Notes: generated by a model not told the origin, from the letters alone. Shown: positions 34,269 to 43,980, counted from the stretch's first letter. The stretch is 64,000 nucleotides of DNA from MRBY01 sp943371005 (GCA_943371005.1 CALRTB020000006.1:86396-150395); one strand, 5' to 3'. Numbers and translations are program-made.

Positions 34269-35852
34269 TCAATCCAGCTGATTTCCCTGAGCCAAGGCAA
34301 CCGCTGCCAAAGCATTGACGCGACCATAACCAAACCATTGGGAATGGCCCTGGACGTCGTAGGTGCCCAGAGTTAACTGCAGTTGGCGATCGCCGCTTAA
34401 ATCGACAATTTTTTCTGCTGTGGTTTGTAAAAGATCTCGCACGGCCCACCCCGTCAGCTTCGGATTCACTGACCAGACCAACGCCGCGACTCCCGCCACC
34501 AAAGCAGCGGCTTCCAAGGTACTACCCTGCTGATTTAACGCCTCAACCAGATCCACTTCTGACCCAAAATCATCAGTAATCTCTGGTGGTACCGTGACCA
34601 TGCCTTGTTCTGGCAGCCAGAGGGTTGGTGTGCCTGGATTTGTTGGCCCGCAAAGGCTAACTGCTTCTCCCCAACTGCTATAGCTCGCCTTTTTATTTGT
34701 CCCAGTACAAGCACTAACTGTCATCACTGCTGGATGATTGCCCTTCCCATCGAGCCAAGCAGTCGGCCCCTGAAACAGTTGGTTCGGCCAGTGACGTTCA
34801 TAAATGATTCCGGCTAAGGGTCGATTGGCATCCCCGGCCCCAGTGACTAAAAGACAACCTTGACCCCGATTTCCCTGGGTAGCGGCCCGCTGTAGGGCTA
34901 AACTTTGCCGCAGGGACAGGGGCGTATTAATCGCCGCCAGTTGCCAAGCCAAGAGAATCACGGCTGACCCCTGGGCGATCGCCGCGTCCAGGACTTTTTC
35001 GAGGAGTTCGTCATCTAAATACTGAGGCAGTTGCAGGAGCAGCAGGGTGCATTCTGGGGCGACATCAATGGCCAACTGGGCGATGGTATTTCCCCAGGTT
35101 GTTGGTCGAATTTCTGGCAGGGCGCCATAGGGAGTTGCCGTTGTTGCAGCGGTTGGCTCGGCAGAATTTTCTAAATCCAGGTCGGGGGCTAGCAGCGCAA
35201 TGGTCGTCTGGCGATCGCCTTTGGTCATTCGCCAAGCTTGGGGGGCTTGAATGGCGTCTAGGTACCAGTGGCGGCCTTGGGGATTTGTCTCAAAGGGCAT
35301 TTCCCGTACCGCGAGGGGAAGCAGGACATTTGGTTCGGCGAGGGTAATCGCTGGATCCTGTTGTAGATCCTGGGTGAGCTGGAGGGGATTGTGGTCGGTG
35401 GGCGCCGTTAGTTCATAAACAAACGTTTGATCGGCGCCCAGGAGCGGACGAATTTGTTTGAGGTGGTGGCGATCGCCAAGGGCTTTTTGGGCTGCCGGGG
35501 AAATATCCGGAGCAAATTGGAGGGTGATTTGCTGGGTGAGATAAACAAACCCTTCTACCGAATCTGCCAACTGATAAACCGGGTAAGCAAAAAGAATGTC
35601 GGGATGTTGGCGCGCGGCCCGGAGGGAGGTGGCAAAATCTTCCGGCGGTACCAGAATTTCCTCGAATAACGTATTGGGCTGGCCCGATGGTAAGGGACGA
35701 TACATTAATCCTGGAACAATATCGAGAAGATCCACATCAGAACTGCGAAATGCCACCAGGAGACGATCCTCTAACTGATGAAGTAAAAGTTCCGTATGTC
35801 CCCGTTGTAAAATAAGACCTTGTTGCTGTGGTGTCCCCCCTGGGCTTGCCAT
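34269..35852 (-). CDS. Subtilase-fold (S8) protein with apparently lost catalytic residues
   Basis: 527 residues. The C-terminal 330 follow the subtilisin fold: WYLDAIQAPQAW, the oxyanion strand LLVTGAGD, AVMTVSAC, ASYSSWGEAV, LVAGVAALVWSVNP and YGRVNALAAV. The triad positions are changed by my alignment: IALLAPDLD has Ala222 where the Asp of IAVIDTGID stands, TTWGNTIA has Trp253 for the HGT His, GSTLEAAALVAG has Leu446 for the GTSMAAP Ser, and the oxyanion Asn is Asp341. The N-terminal 190 residues look like duplicated prodomain-like repeats (PNTLFEEILVPPEDF ... FVYELTAP). Family members are usually secreted proteases; no signal peptide is evident. Probably a pseudoenzyme. Confidence 0.75.
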   Translation of the reverse strand: MASPGGTPQQQGLILQRGHTELLLHQLEDRLLVAFRSSDVDLLDIVPGLMYRPLPSGQPNTLFEEILVPPEDFATSLRAARQHPDILFAYPVYQLADSVEGFVYLTQQITLQFAPDISPAAQKALGDRHHLKQIRPLLGADQTFVYELTAPTDHNPLQLTQDLQQDPAITLAEPNVLLPLAVREMPFETNPQGRHWYLDAIQAPQAWRMTKGDRQTTIALLAPDLDLENSAEPTAATTATPYGALPEIRPTTWGNTIAQLAIDVAPECTLLLLQLPQYLDDELLEKVLDAAIAQGSAVILLAWQLAAINTPLSLRQSLALQRAATQGNRGQGCLLVTGAGDANRPLAGIIYERHWPNQLFQGPTAWLDGKGNHPAVMTVSACTGTNKKASYSSWGEAVSLCGPTNPGTPTLWLPEQGMVTVPPEITDDFGSEVDLVEALNQQGSTLEAAALVAGVAALVWSVNPKLTGWAVRDLLQTTAEKIVDLSGDRQLQLTLGTYDVQGHSQWFGYGRVNALAAVALAQGNQLD

Positions 35853-35947
35853 AGGCCTAAACTCTCCTTGTCTGTTCCCATTGTGGGATCAAGATATACA
35901 ACATAATCAATACTGTTACTGTGTCAAAACAAGACTTGACGAACATT

Positions 35948-36484
35948 ATGAATTTTATCGACCGTTTGATTCCACTCGCTAGTTTGGCAATGGGGTGTTC
36001 CTTGGCCATTATGCCCTCCGTTTCGGCGCAGCCTGAGGCTGTCCAAGGGAGTAGCAGCGAACTCCGTCCCCTCCAGAGCAGCATCCTCAGTATGTCCGGG
36101 GCTTCTCAGGTGATGGATGAGGCGATCGCCGCCATTTCTGCCAAAGATTACGAAGTGGCCGTCGCCAAGCTCCAGGAGGCACGCCAAGTTTATAATCAGC
36201 TTTCTAATTTTCACCTAGACCTGGCCAACAGTTTCCAAGGTTTAGACAATGCTGTTTATGATGCAGAACGTCGTTCGGCGATCGCCGCTGGGGAAATGCG
36301 CGACACCGCAACCTACCGTTTGGCCCTCGTCCACCGTGTCCAGGAAAAACCGGAATTGGCTGTGCCCCTCCTCATCCAAGTGATTCGTTCCCAAAGTCCC
36401 GCCAGTGACCTCGGCGAAAAAGCTTACCAACAATTGCTAGAAATTGGCTTCGTCAGTAGCGAATTTACCCGGCCCCGCTTTTAA
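35948..36484 (+). CDS. Exported protein of unknown function
   Basis: 178 residues from ATG 35948; a GTG at 35921 would add nine residues. The signal peptide has its hydrophobic core at about 6-20 and a likely cleavage after SVSA. The mature part is helical with TPR-like alternation (AAISAKDYEVAVAKLQEARQVYNQL; TYRLALVHRVQEKPELAVPLL). It is divergent from the subtilase-like gene at 35852. No family recognised. Confidence 0.7.
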   Translation: MNFIDRLIPLASLAMGCSLAIMPSVSAQPEAVQGSSSELRPLQSSILSMSGASQVMDEAIAAISAKDYEVAVAKLQEARQVYNQLSNFHLDLANSFQGLDNAVYDAERRSAIAAGEMRDTATYRLALVHRVQEKPELAVPLLIQVIRSQSPASDLGEKAYQQLLEIGFVSSEFTRPRF

Positions 36485-36600
36485 GCACGCGGGAGCTTCT
36501 CAAAGAATGGATCGCCGCTGGACTGTTTAACCCCATCGGTGGCGATCGCCTTGGGATTAACTGTCCACAGCAGTTCCGGTGTAGTCACTCTTTTTGTGTC

Positions 36601-36795
36601 TTAGGCGCCAATTACGGCGATATAACCTGCTTCGATGCCCTGTAACAACTGGTCTAACGATTGATAGAGAGCATCACTCATGGGGGTTTGCCATAGCCAT
36701 TGATTGATCACCTTTGCATCTTGCATGGTTAAAGTACCTGAGGAAAATACGTGATCAATTGTTTCTAATAAAGGATTCATTTGCTGACGTTCCAT
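36601..36795 (-). CDS. Small conserved-looking protein of unknown function
   Basis: About 64 residues from ATG 36795 (ATG 36780 is the shorter option; the frame is open upstream to 36867). The sequence MNPLLETIDHVFSSGTLTMQDAKVINQWLWQ suggests a compact helical protein with acidic/hydrophobic faces and no membrane helix. A HIP1 site and AT-rich stretch lie downstream. Unrecognised. Confidence 0.55.
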   Translation of the reverse strand: MERQQMNPLLETIDHVFSSGTLTMQDAKVINQWLWQTPMSDALYQSLDQLLQGIEAGYIAVIGA

Positions 36796-37005
36796 GCTTC
36801 TTGCTTTAACTTTGCCACCCGATTTCTTCCGGAAACAAGGCCGCAATTTTCTTAGATGTAAGCTCAATTCAGTTTGTCAATAAGCTTGAATACTAAAGAG
36901 GATTATCGAAGATGGCCTGGAGAAATAACGTGATCCCCCCTTAAATTCTCTACATTTCTCATCGGATCTTTACTTTTCTTAAATGTTTTTGTTACCGATC
37001 GTATT

Positions 37006-37266
37006 GTGAAGCAAATTATTTTTTACACGAAACCCGGTTGTCACCTCTGTGAGGGCCTCGCCGAAAAGTTGGCCCAGGTGACCCAAGTAGAATTCCAGCT
37101 CGAAATGCGCGACATTACGACAAATCCCCAGTGGTTTACACGCTACCAGTACGAAATTCCGGTTTTGTGTGTACTTGAAAATGGCCAAGAAAAAGAGTTG
37201 CCCCGTTTTCCGCCCCGCATGGCCGTGGCTAAACTCGAGGAAAAATTAGCCGGATATCTCGCCTAG
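37006..37266 (+). CDS. Glutaredoxin-like protein
   Basis: 86 residues from GTG 37006. Thioredoxin-fold start KQIIFYTKPGCHLCEGLAEKL with the CxxC motif CHLC at about 12-15, then the cis-Pro strand YEIPVLCVLENG. This matches the short glutaredoxin-like DUF836 type often found in cyanobacteria. It may reduce disulfides or mixed glutathione adducts in the cytoplasm. It lies about 100 bp upstream of mutS. Confidence 0.85.
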   Translation: MKQIIFYTKPGCHLCEGLAEKLAQVTQVEFQLEMRDITTNPQWFTRYQYEIPVLCVLENGQEKELPRFPPRMAVAKLEEKLAGYLA

Positions 37267-37369
37267 AATTTGTTGCCTAAGTTTTTGGGGTCATCTCCCA
37301 GGAGACCACTAAGGAAAAAGGCGATCGCCGCTAAGATAGAATACTTGTCCGTGACTGAAGCCAAGTTTC

Positions 37370-40015
37370 ATGCCTGCTGCCAACCGTAACCCCATCGCCG
37401 AAGAGATTCCCAACGCAGATTATCGCCAGCTCAATCGGGAACTTCTCACACCGATGATGCAGCACTATGCAGATCTTAAGGATAAGTACCCCAACAATAT
37501 TTTGCTCTACCGGGTTGGGGACTTTTTCGAGTGCTTTTTTATGGATGCGATCACCGTTTCTCGCGAATTAGAGTTGGTCTGCACCAGTAAAGAATCCGGC
37601 AAAGGCATTGGCCGCGTGCCGATGACAGGGGTGCCCCACCATGCCCTCGAACGTTATAGTACCCAGCTTTTAGAAAAAGGCTATGGGGTGGTGATCTGTG
37701 ACCAAGTAGAAGACGCCGCCACCGCCCACGCGGAAAAACGAATGGTGCGGCGGGAAGTGCAAAAGGTTCTCACCCCCGGCACCCTCACCGATGACGGGAT
37801 GTTGCGGGCGCGGCAAAATAATTACCTTGCAGCGGTGGTGATCGCGGGCAACCATTGGGGTTTGGCCTATGCTGATATCTCCACCGGGGAATTTTGTACG
37901 ACCCAGGCCCAGGATTTAGCGGCCTTGAACCTGGAACTCCTGCGTTTGCAACCCTCGGAAGTGCTCTATCCCACCGATGCGCCGGATTTAAACCGCTTGA
38001 TGCGGCCAGGCGATCGCCAAAAATTATTACAAAACCACCTGCCCGATTGCCTACCATCGGAGTTCTGCTATGCATTGCGATCGCCCAGGGAATTTGACCT
38101 CAACGAGGCGAAGCCCAAGCTCTTGATGACCTTCCAATGGCGTTCCTTGGAGGGGGTCGGTTGCGAACATTTACCCTTGGCAGTGCGGGCGGCGGGGGGA
38201 CTCTTGGCCTACGTCGAGGAAACCCAGCAGGCCTACAAAGTCCCCTTTGAAAGCCTAAAAACCTACAGCATCGACGCCTTTTTACAACTGGATCACCAGA
38301 CGAGGCGAAACCTGGAAATTACCCAAACGGTGCGGGATGGCAGCTTTTACGGTTCCCTGCTCTGGGCGCTGGATGTGACCTGTACGAATATGGGAGGCCG
38401 CGCCCTGCGTCGTTGGTTACTGCAACCTTTACTCGATCCTAAGGCGATCGCCAAGCGGTTAGATTCCGTGGCGGAACTCGTAGAAAATACAAACCTCCGC
38501 CAAGATATCCGGCAATTGCTGAAGCAAATCTACGATTTAGAGCGCATTGCTGGGAGGATTGGCTCCGGTAGTGCTAATGCCCGGGATTTATACGCTTTAG
38601 CGGAATCCTTAACGAAATTAACTTACCTCGCAGAAATGGCCGCCGAGGGGCGATCGCCTTACCTCCAGGCCGTAAAAGAATTTCCGCTGGAATTGGAAGA
38701 CCTGGGACAGTACGTTTTGAAATATCTGGTGGATTCACCGCCGATCCATATAAAGGAGGGAGGCTTAATCCGGGATGGGGTTGATGAAAACCTCGATTTT
38801 CTGCGGCGCTCCCAGGTAGAAGACCGGGAGTGGTTGGCGAATTTAGAAGTTACTGAACGGGAACGAACCGGGGTCAGTAAGCTCAAGGTGGGTTATAACA
38901 AGACCTTCGGTTACTACATTAGTTTGCCTCGCTCCCAGGCGGACAAAGCCCCCGATGAATACCTGCGCAAACAAACCCTCGCCAACGAAGAACGCTACAT
39001 CACGCCGGAGCTCAAGGAACGAGAAAGCCGCATCCTCACCGCCAAGGACGACATTTGCAGCCTGGAATACGAAATTTTCACCACCCTCCGCGCCAAGGTG
39101 GCCGAACATACCGACCAAATTCGTACCACTGCCAAGGCGATCGCCGCCCTTGATGTCCTAACGAGCTTCGCGGAAACTGCTGTCTACCAAGGCTATTGTC
39201 GTCCCGAAATTACCACCGAGAAAACCCTGGAAATCGATGCCGGTCGCCATCCCGTTGTGGAAAAATCCCTGGGGATGGGTCTGTTTGTGCCCAATTCCAC
39301 CTACCTTGGTCGCACCCAAAATTCCTATCCCGATTTAATTATCCTTACTGGCCCCAACGCCAGCGGCAAAAGTTGTTACCTGCGACAAACGGGTCTTATT
39401 CAACTGATGGCCCAGGTCGGCAGCTTTGTCCCCGCCCAAACTGCCGTGATTCCCATTTGCGATCGCATTTTTACCCGGGTCGGCGCTGTCGATGATCTGG
39501 CTACAGGTCAATCGACTTTTATGGTGGAAATGAATGAAACCGCCAATATCTTGAACCATGCCACTGAAAAATCCCTCGTTTTAATCGACGAAATTGGCCG
39601 GGGAACTGCGACTTTTGACGGCCTTTCCATCGCCTGGTCGGTATCAGAATATCTCGCTACAGAAATCAAAGCAAAAACAATTTTTGCCACCCACTATCAC
39701 GAATTAAATGAATTAGCTTCATTGTTAGAAAATGTCGCTAATTATCAAGTAACTGTCCAAGAAATGCCCGAAGAAATTATCTTTTTACATCAAGTTAGAC
39801 CCGGTGGGGCTGACCGTTCCTACGGGATTGAAGCTGGTCGTTTAGCGGGTTTACCCAAGAGCGTGATCCAGCGCGCCAAGCAAGTCATGACCCAAATTGA
39901 AAAGCACAGTAAAATTGCCGTCGGTCTACGCAAAGGCATCCCCAAGAAAATAACCACTACCACGCCAGCAGATCCCCAAAGGGTGTCGGAACAATTAAAT
40001 ATTTTCAAAGTTTAA
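37370..40015 (+). CDS. mutS: DNA mismatch repair protein MutS
   Basis: Recognises mismatches and starts repair. 881 residues with the N-terminal mismatch-binding domain (YRVGDFFECFFMDAITVSRELELVCT; the Phe-x-Glu motif is GDFFECF), the clamp/lever domains, and the C-terminal ABC-type ATPase: ILTGPNASGKSCYLRQTG (P-loop), VGAVDDLATGQSTFMVEM, LVLIDEIGRGTATFDG (Walker B) and FATHYHELNEL. The length is normal for MutS1. A slightly long N-terminal lead (MPAANRNPIAEEIPNAD) precedes the usual start of homology. Confidence 0.97.
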   Translation: MPAANRNPIAEEIPNADYRQLNRELLTPMMQHYADLKDKYPNNILLYRVGDFFECFFMDAITVSRELELVCTSKESGKGIGRVPMTGVPHHALERYSTQLLEKGYGVVICDQVEDAATAHAEKRMVRREVQKVLTPGTLTDDGMLRARQNNYLAAVVIAGNHWGLAYADISTGEFCTTQAQDLAALNLELLRLQPSEVLYPTDAPDLNRLMRPGDRQKLLQNHLPDCLPSEFCYALRSPREFDLNEAKPKLLMTFQWRSLEGVGCEHLPLAVRAAGGLLAYVEETQQAYKVPFESLKTYSIDAFLQLDHQTRRNLEITQTVRDGSFYGSLLWALDVTCTNMGGRALRRWLLQPLLDPKAIAKRLDSVAELVENTNLRQDIRQLLKQIYDLERIAGRIGSGSANARDLYALAESLTKLTYLAEMAAEGRSPYLQAVKEFPLELEDLGQYVLKYLVDSPPIHIKEGGLIRDGVDENLDFLRRSQVEDREWLANLEVTERERTGVSKLKVGYNKTFGYYISLPRSQADKAPDEYLRKQTLANEERYITPELKERESRILTAKDDICSLEYEIFTTLRAKVAEHTDQIRTTAKAIAALDVLTSFAETAVYQGYCRPEITTEKTLEIDAGRHPVVEKSLGMGLFVPNSTYLGRTQNSYPDLIILTGPNASGKSCYLRQTGLIQLMAQVGSFVPAQTAVIPICDRIFTRVGAVDDLATGQSTFMVEMNETANILNHATEKSLVLIDEIGRGTATFDGLSIAWSVSEYLATEIKAKTIFATHYHELNELASLLENVANYQVTVQEMPEEIIFLHQVRPGGADRSYGIEAGRLAGLPKSVIQRAKQVMTQIEKHSKIAVGLRKGIPKKITTTTPADPQRVSEQLNIFKV

Positions 40016-40119
40016 GTTCCTTAAAAATTAGGCTCCCCTCGCTGGATGGCCCCGACAATATGGGAAAATTGAACCCGATAAAAATCTGATTAAATACAGT
40101 CCTTAGAGCTTAATTATCC

Positions 40120-41268
40120 ATGAGCGATCGCCCCACCGTCCAAGAGACCTACCGTAAACCCGCAAAACAACTCGATCTACCGCCCCGACTGCTCCTCGGC
40201 CCTGGCCCCTCCAATGCCCACCCCAGGGTTTTAGGCGCCCTGGCGATGCCCCCCATCGGTCACCTCGATCCCAAATACCTCGAAATTATGGAGGATGTGA
40301 AGGATCTACTCCGGTACACTTGGCAAACCGCCAATCCCTTTACGATTTCCGTTAGTGGTACTGGCAGTGCCGCCATGGAAGCCACCCTCGCCAACATGGT
40401 CGAACCCGGCGACAAAGTCCTGATCGGCATTAATGGTTACTTCGGCCACCGCCTCGTGGATATGGCCAGTCGTTACGACGCCGAAGTGCATACTTTTTCC
40501 ACCGCTTGGGGTAACGCTTTCACCCTAGAGGAAATCACCGCTGCCGTCGCCCAACACGAACCCAAAATTCTGGCCCTCGTCCACGCCGAAACCTCCACGG
40601 GGGCCAGACAACCCCTCGAAGGTGTGAAGGAAGTCTGTGAAAAGCATGGCACCATGCTCTTGATCGATACCGTCACCAGCTTAAGCGGTGTGCCCTTATT
40701 CCTCGATGAATGGGGCGTTGACCTGGCCTATAGCGGCACCCAAAAAGCCCTCGCTTGTCCCCCTGGCTTAGGCCCCCTGACCCTCAGCCCCCGTGCTTTG
40801 GATATTCTCACCAATCGCAAAACGCCGGTGAAAAACTGGTATTTAGATATGTCCATGGTGAGTAAATATTGGGGCACTGGGAAACGGGTTTATCACCACA
40901 CTGCCCCGGTGAATATGAACTATGCGCTCCGGGAAGCGTTGATGCTTGTCGCCGAGGAAGGCCTAGAAGCTCGCTGGCAACGGCACCAGGATGCGGCGGA
41001 TCTCCTCTGGGCTGGCCTCGAAGATATGGGGCTCCAGTGCCACGTAGATCGTGAAATTCGCCTGCCGACCCTCACGACAGTCCGCATTCCCGATGGAGTT
41101 GATGGTGCCGCCGTTGCGGCCCAGTTGATGAAGGAGTACAACATCGAAATTGCTGGTGGTCTTGGTGATCTGGCGGGTAAGGTTTGGCGCGTTGGTCTCA
41201 TGGGCTACAATGCCCGCAAGGAAAATGTCACGCTCCTGTTGGCTGCCCTAAAACAGGTTCTCTTTTAG
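40120..41268 (+). CDS. Class V aminotransferase (alanine-glyoxylate / serine-glyoxylate type)
   Basis: 382 residues of a PLP enzyme. LLLGPGPSNAHPRVLGALAMPPIGHLDP at the N-terminus and the PLP lysine in YSGTQKALACPPGLGPLTLS match the serine/alanine-glyoxylate aminotransferase family. In cyanobacteria such enzymes take part in photorespiratory glyoxylate use; small-subunit cyanobacterial hydrogenase genes of a similar name were once assigned to this family. The substrate cannot be decided here. It is 35 bp upstream of a DsbA-like gene, on the same strand. Confidence 0.9.
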   Translation: MSDRPTVQETYRKPAKQLDLPPRLLLGPGPSNAHPRVLGALAMPPIGHLDPKYLEIMEDVKDLLRYTWQTANPFTISVSGTGSAAMEATLANMVEPGDKVLIGINGYFGHRLVDMASRYDAEVHTFSTAWGNAFTLEEITAAVAQHEPKILALVHAETSTGARQPLEGVKEVCEKHGTMLLIDTVTSLSGVPLFLDEWGVDLAYSGTQKALACPPGLGPLTLSPRALDILTNRKTPVKNWYLDMSMVSKYWGTGKRVYHHTAPVNMNYALREALMLVAEEGLEARWQRHQDAADLLWAGLEDMGLQCHVDREIRLPTLTTVRIPDGVDGAAVAAQLMKEYNIEIAGGLGDLAGKVWRVGLMGYNARKENVTLLLAALKQVLF

Positions 41269-41302
41269 CTAGACTAGAAGCGCAATTTTTATTGAAGATC
41301 TA

Positions 41303-42118
41303 ATGATTCTTTCGTTATCTGTGCGGCAAGGTTTTTCCCGAAAAATGCTTGCCCTTTTTTCTGCCCTTTGCCTTGGTTTTGGTCTCTGGGGTTGCAATGG
41401 TGATCAAGAGTCTGCCCAGGCGGATGTCAATGTCGATCCGGAGCTGGAAGCGCAAATCCTCCAGGTGATTCGGGATAACCCGCAAGTGTTGATTGATGCA
41501 GTACAGAACTATCAACTCTCCCAGCAACAGGCCCAGCAGGAAGAACAACAACAGGCGGTTGAGGATTTTAAACAGCAGGTCTTGACGGAGCCACAAACGG
41601 TAATCGGCGATAGCCCCACCCTGGGTGCTGAGGATTTAAAAGTGGTGCTGATCGAGTTTTCTGACTTTGAATGTCCATTCTGCGCCCGCGCCCACGACAC
41701 CTTAAAAACATTCATGGCCCAAAATAGCGATACGGTCACCCTCGCTTATAAGCATTTACCCCTCGCCCAAATTCACCCCCAAGCGATCCCCGCAGCAGAG
41801 GCATCCTGGGCGGCGCAACAACAGGGGAAATTCTGGGAATATCATGATCAGCTTTTTGAGAATCAAGACCGCCTTGGGGAGGAACTTTACCAAGAAATTG
41901 CGGAAAATTTGGGCTTAGATATGGCGCAGTTTGAAGGCGATCGCCAACAAGCCCAACCCGCGATTCAACAGGATCTTGAACTGGCCCAACGCTTAGGTCT
42001 CAATGGCACTCCCTTCTTTGTTTTAGCTTCGACGGAAACCGGAAAATTTGAAACCTTCTCCGGTGCGTTAGACCTGCAACAATACGAAGAGAAATTGGCT
42101 GCGATTACCACGCCATAG
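41303..42118 (+). CDS. DsbA-family thioredoxin-like lipoprotein
   Basis: 271 residues. A lipobox (FGLWGC, Cys31) predicts attachment to the membrane outside the cytoplasm. A Gln-rich coiled region (about 70-92) separates the anchor from a DsbA/BdbD-like domain: FSDFECPFCARAHDT with the CPFC active site (Cys124, Cys127) and the cis-Pro loop NGTPFFVLA. Likely a thiol oxidoreductase. ATG 41345 is an alternative start that would leave a shorter signal. Confidence 0.88.
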   Translation: MILSLSVRQGFSRKMLALFSALCLGFGLWGCNGDQESAQADVNVDPELEAQILQVIRDNPQVLIDAVQNYQLSQQQAQQEEQQQAVEDFKQQVLTEPQTVIGDSPTLGAEDLKVVLIEFSDFECPFCARAHDTLKTFMAQNSDTVTLAYKHLPLAQIHPQAIPAAEASWAAQQQGKFWEYHDQLFENQDRLGEELYQEIAENLGLDMAQFEGDRQQAQPAIQQDLELAQRLGLNGTPFFVLASTETGKFETFSGALDLQQYEEKLAAITTP

Positions 42119-42142
42119 ATTGTTAAATTTAAACAAAAAATT

Positions 42143-42172
42143 AGTAGGGGTTTACCATGGTAAACCCCTACT
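42143..42172 (-). terminator. Perfect 30-bp palindrome acting as terminator of the cup/ndh operon
   Basis: Starting AGTAGGGGTTTACC, the 30-bp sequence is its own reverse complement. On the minus strand AATTTTTTG follows, fitting a terminator 23 bp past the cupS stop. GTAGGGG-type palindromes also occur as dispersed repeats in some cyanobacteria. Confidence 0.75.
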
Positions 42173-42194
42173 GTTGGGAATAATAAAACAAAAA

Positions 42195-42596
42195 TCAGCC
42201 CATCAAAATAACATTGTCAATCACATGAATAATGCCATTGTCCGCCTCAATATCCGCCGCTAAAACCGTCGCATTTTTTACTTCAAAATTATCCTCGCCA
42301 TTGATGGGAATGGGGGATCCTTCAATGGATCTTACTTCGCCCAATTTGATTAAATCGTCCTTGGTCAATCGTCCTGCCGCGACATGGTAAGTGAGAATGC
42401 GCGCTAACTGGGGCGGATTTTGCACAAGGGTTTGGACTGTGCCCGGCGGCAGTTTGGCAAAGGCGTCATCATTGGGCGCAAACACCGTAAAGTCCCCTTC
42501 TCCCGCAAGAGTTTCCACTAAACCTGCGGCTTGCACGGCGGCAACCAAGGTCGAAAAACCATCAGTGTTCACCGCAATATCCACAATACTTGCCAT
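42195..42596 (-). CDS. cupS: CupS, fasciclin-domain subunit of the inducible CO2-uptake complex
   Basis: 133 residues forming one fasciclin (FAS1) domain: TLVAAVQAAGLVETLAGEGDFTVFAPNDDAF (H1 motif), ARILTYHVAAGRL and the C-terminal GIIHVIDNVILM (H2 motif). No signal peptide, so cytoplasmic. A small fasciclin protein is encoded after cupA in the low-CO2 operon of Synechocystis (CupS) and belongs to the NDH-1MS complex. It starts 42 bp after cupA. Role in the complex inferred from position. Confidence 0.88.
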   Translation of the reverse strand: MASIVDIAVNTDGFSTLVAAVQAAGLVETLAGEGDFTVFAPNDDAFAKLPPGTVQTLVQNPPQLARILTYHVAAGRLTKDDLIKLGEVRSIEGSPIPINGEDNFEVKNATVLAADIEADNGIIHVIDNVILMG

Positions 42597-42638
42597 TACT
42601 TAAGCTCCGATTGAATAAATAAAAGAAATTCAAATAGA

Positions 42639-43922
42639 CTAACGATATTCTGCGCTTTGAATGTCCCGTAAGCGGGCTTCTGGCCGGAGAAACCGATCCA
42701 TTTGGGCTTCAAAAAATTCGCGGTTTTTCTGTAAATGTTTCGGATTTGGGTCATCAAGGGGATACAACAATGCTGTCCGTAAGGCTTGAATTACTGCGGA
42801 GGTGACGTTATACATCGACCGCTGAAAAGTAATCCCTAATTGGATCAGTTCATCATCTTCGCCCCGGCAGTGTTCTTTGTAGTAATCCTTCAGATATTGG
42901 GGCAGGAAATGATACATATCATCCATGAGCAATGTCGGCGGAATGCCAGCAGTCCCGACGGGAAACACATCCGCGTACAGAATGCCGTAATGGAAATCCT
43001 TTTGTTCGTCGGGCACTTCATGGGCCTGGGCATTGTAGGATTTGGTACCTCGGAAGGGAGCAGTGCGATAAAAGACAGCTTCGACGTAGGGTAAAGCGGC
43101 TTCGTAGAGCCAGGTAAAGCCCTTCGATTTGGGAATAATTTCAAAACATTCCCCGTCGATATAGACGTGGTGGTAAATGGGTCGACCGGCGATCGCAAAA
43201 ATTCCATTCACCAAGAAATTCATCGCATCGGGTACGCCCTTAAACCCACCTTCATCGTAGATATCAGACATTTCAAAGAAGACAGGGGCCATCACTTCCC
43301 AAAAAAGGCCGAGGTTGGCGTAGTAGGAGAGTTCGCGCACCTGCTCCAGGAACATGTCGGGGAAGAGTTTGTAGAGGCCCAACATGACGGGATTTTTCTT
43401 GAAGTAGGCTTTGATCGCGCGGTCGGCGTTGGCTTTGTATTCCTCGGAATCGAGGTAAGCATCGAACTGCCCCATACCCATGTCCCGCCCGTGCCACAAC
43501 ATTGCCCGCATACAGGCTTCGGCAAATTCCATATTGATCCGGTCGTGGAACAGGTGATGGAACAGTTTAGAGGATTTAAAGGTTTCCCCTTTTTTCATAA
43601 ATTCCAACAGTTCCGGGTGGGCCGAACCGGTGCCGCGCCAAATACGGAGATCGGCTTGGTCGCCCGCATAGTGATTTTGCCGTTCTAAATATTCATCGGA
43701 AATGAAGTATTTAAAGAAGCGGAAGGGTTCTAAGAAAACCTGTTCGGCAATGTAGAGCAGATCCCGCCAATAGAAGTCCATCGGCACGGCATAGGCTTTA
43801 TAGATGCCGATAATTTGCATCAGATTTTCGGGAGTGTCGGGCAACATCGACCCCCCGGCTTCGAGGCGATGGATCACATCGGCATGGGGATGGGTTGAGG
43901 GAGGAATTTTAGTGGTGATCAT
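42639..43922 (-). CDS. cupA: CupA (ChpY), CO2 hydration protein
   Basis: 427 residues. Cyanobacterial CO2-hydration protein bound to NDH-1MS, thought to hydrate CO2 to bicarbonate, driven by electron flow. The family has a zinc site; conserved His/Glu/Cys segments are seen in FHHLFHDRINMEFAEACMR, YHHVYIDGECFEI and PTLLMDDMYHFLPQ. It is the third gene of ndhF3-ndhD3-cupA-cupS. By position next to F3/D3 it is CupA (high affinity, inducible) rather than CupB. Confidence 0.93.
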   Translation of the reverse strand: MITTKIPPSTHPHADVIHRLEAGGSMLPDTPENLMQIIGIYKAYAVPMDFYWRDLLYIAEQVFLEPFRFFKYFISDEYLERQNHYAGDQADLRIWRGTGSAHPELLEFMKKGETFKSSKLFHHLFHDRINMEFAEACMRAMLWHGRDMGMGQFDAYLDSEEYKANADRAIKAYFKKNPVMLGLYKLFPDMFLEQVRELSYYANLGLFWEVMAPVFFEMSDIYDEGGFKGVPDAMNFLVNGIFAIAGRPIYHHVYIDGECFEIIPKSKGFTWLYEAALPYVEAVFYRTAPFRGTKSYNAQAHEVPDEQKDFHYGILYADVFPVGTAGIPPTLLMDDMYHFLPQYLKDYYKEHCRGEDDELIQLGITFQRSMYNVTSAVIQALRTALLYPLDDPNPKHLQKNREFFEAQMDRFLRPEARLRDIQSAEYR

Positions 43923-43980
43923 AGTGCTTTGTTCCTTAAGAAAATGCTGGGCGAATGGGTCGAGAAAGAACCCCGATTCA

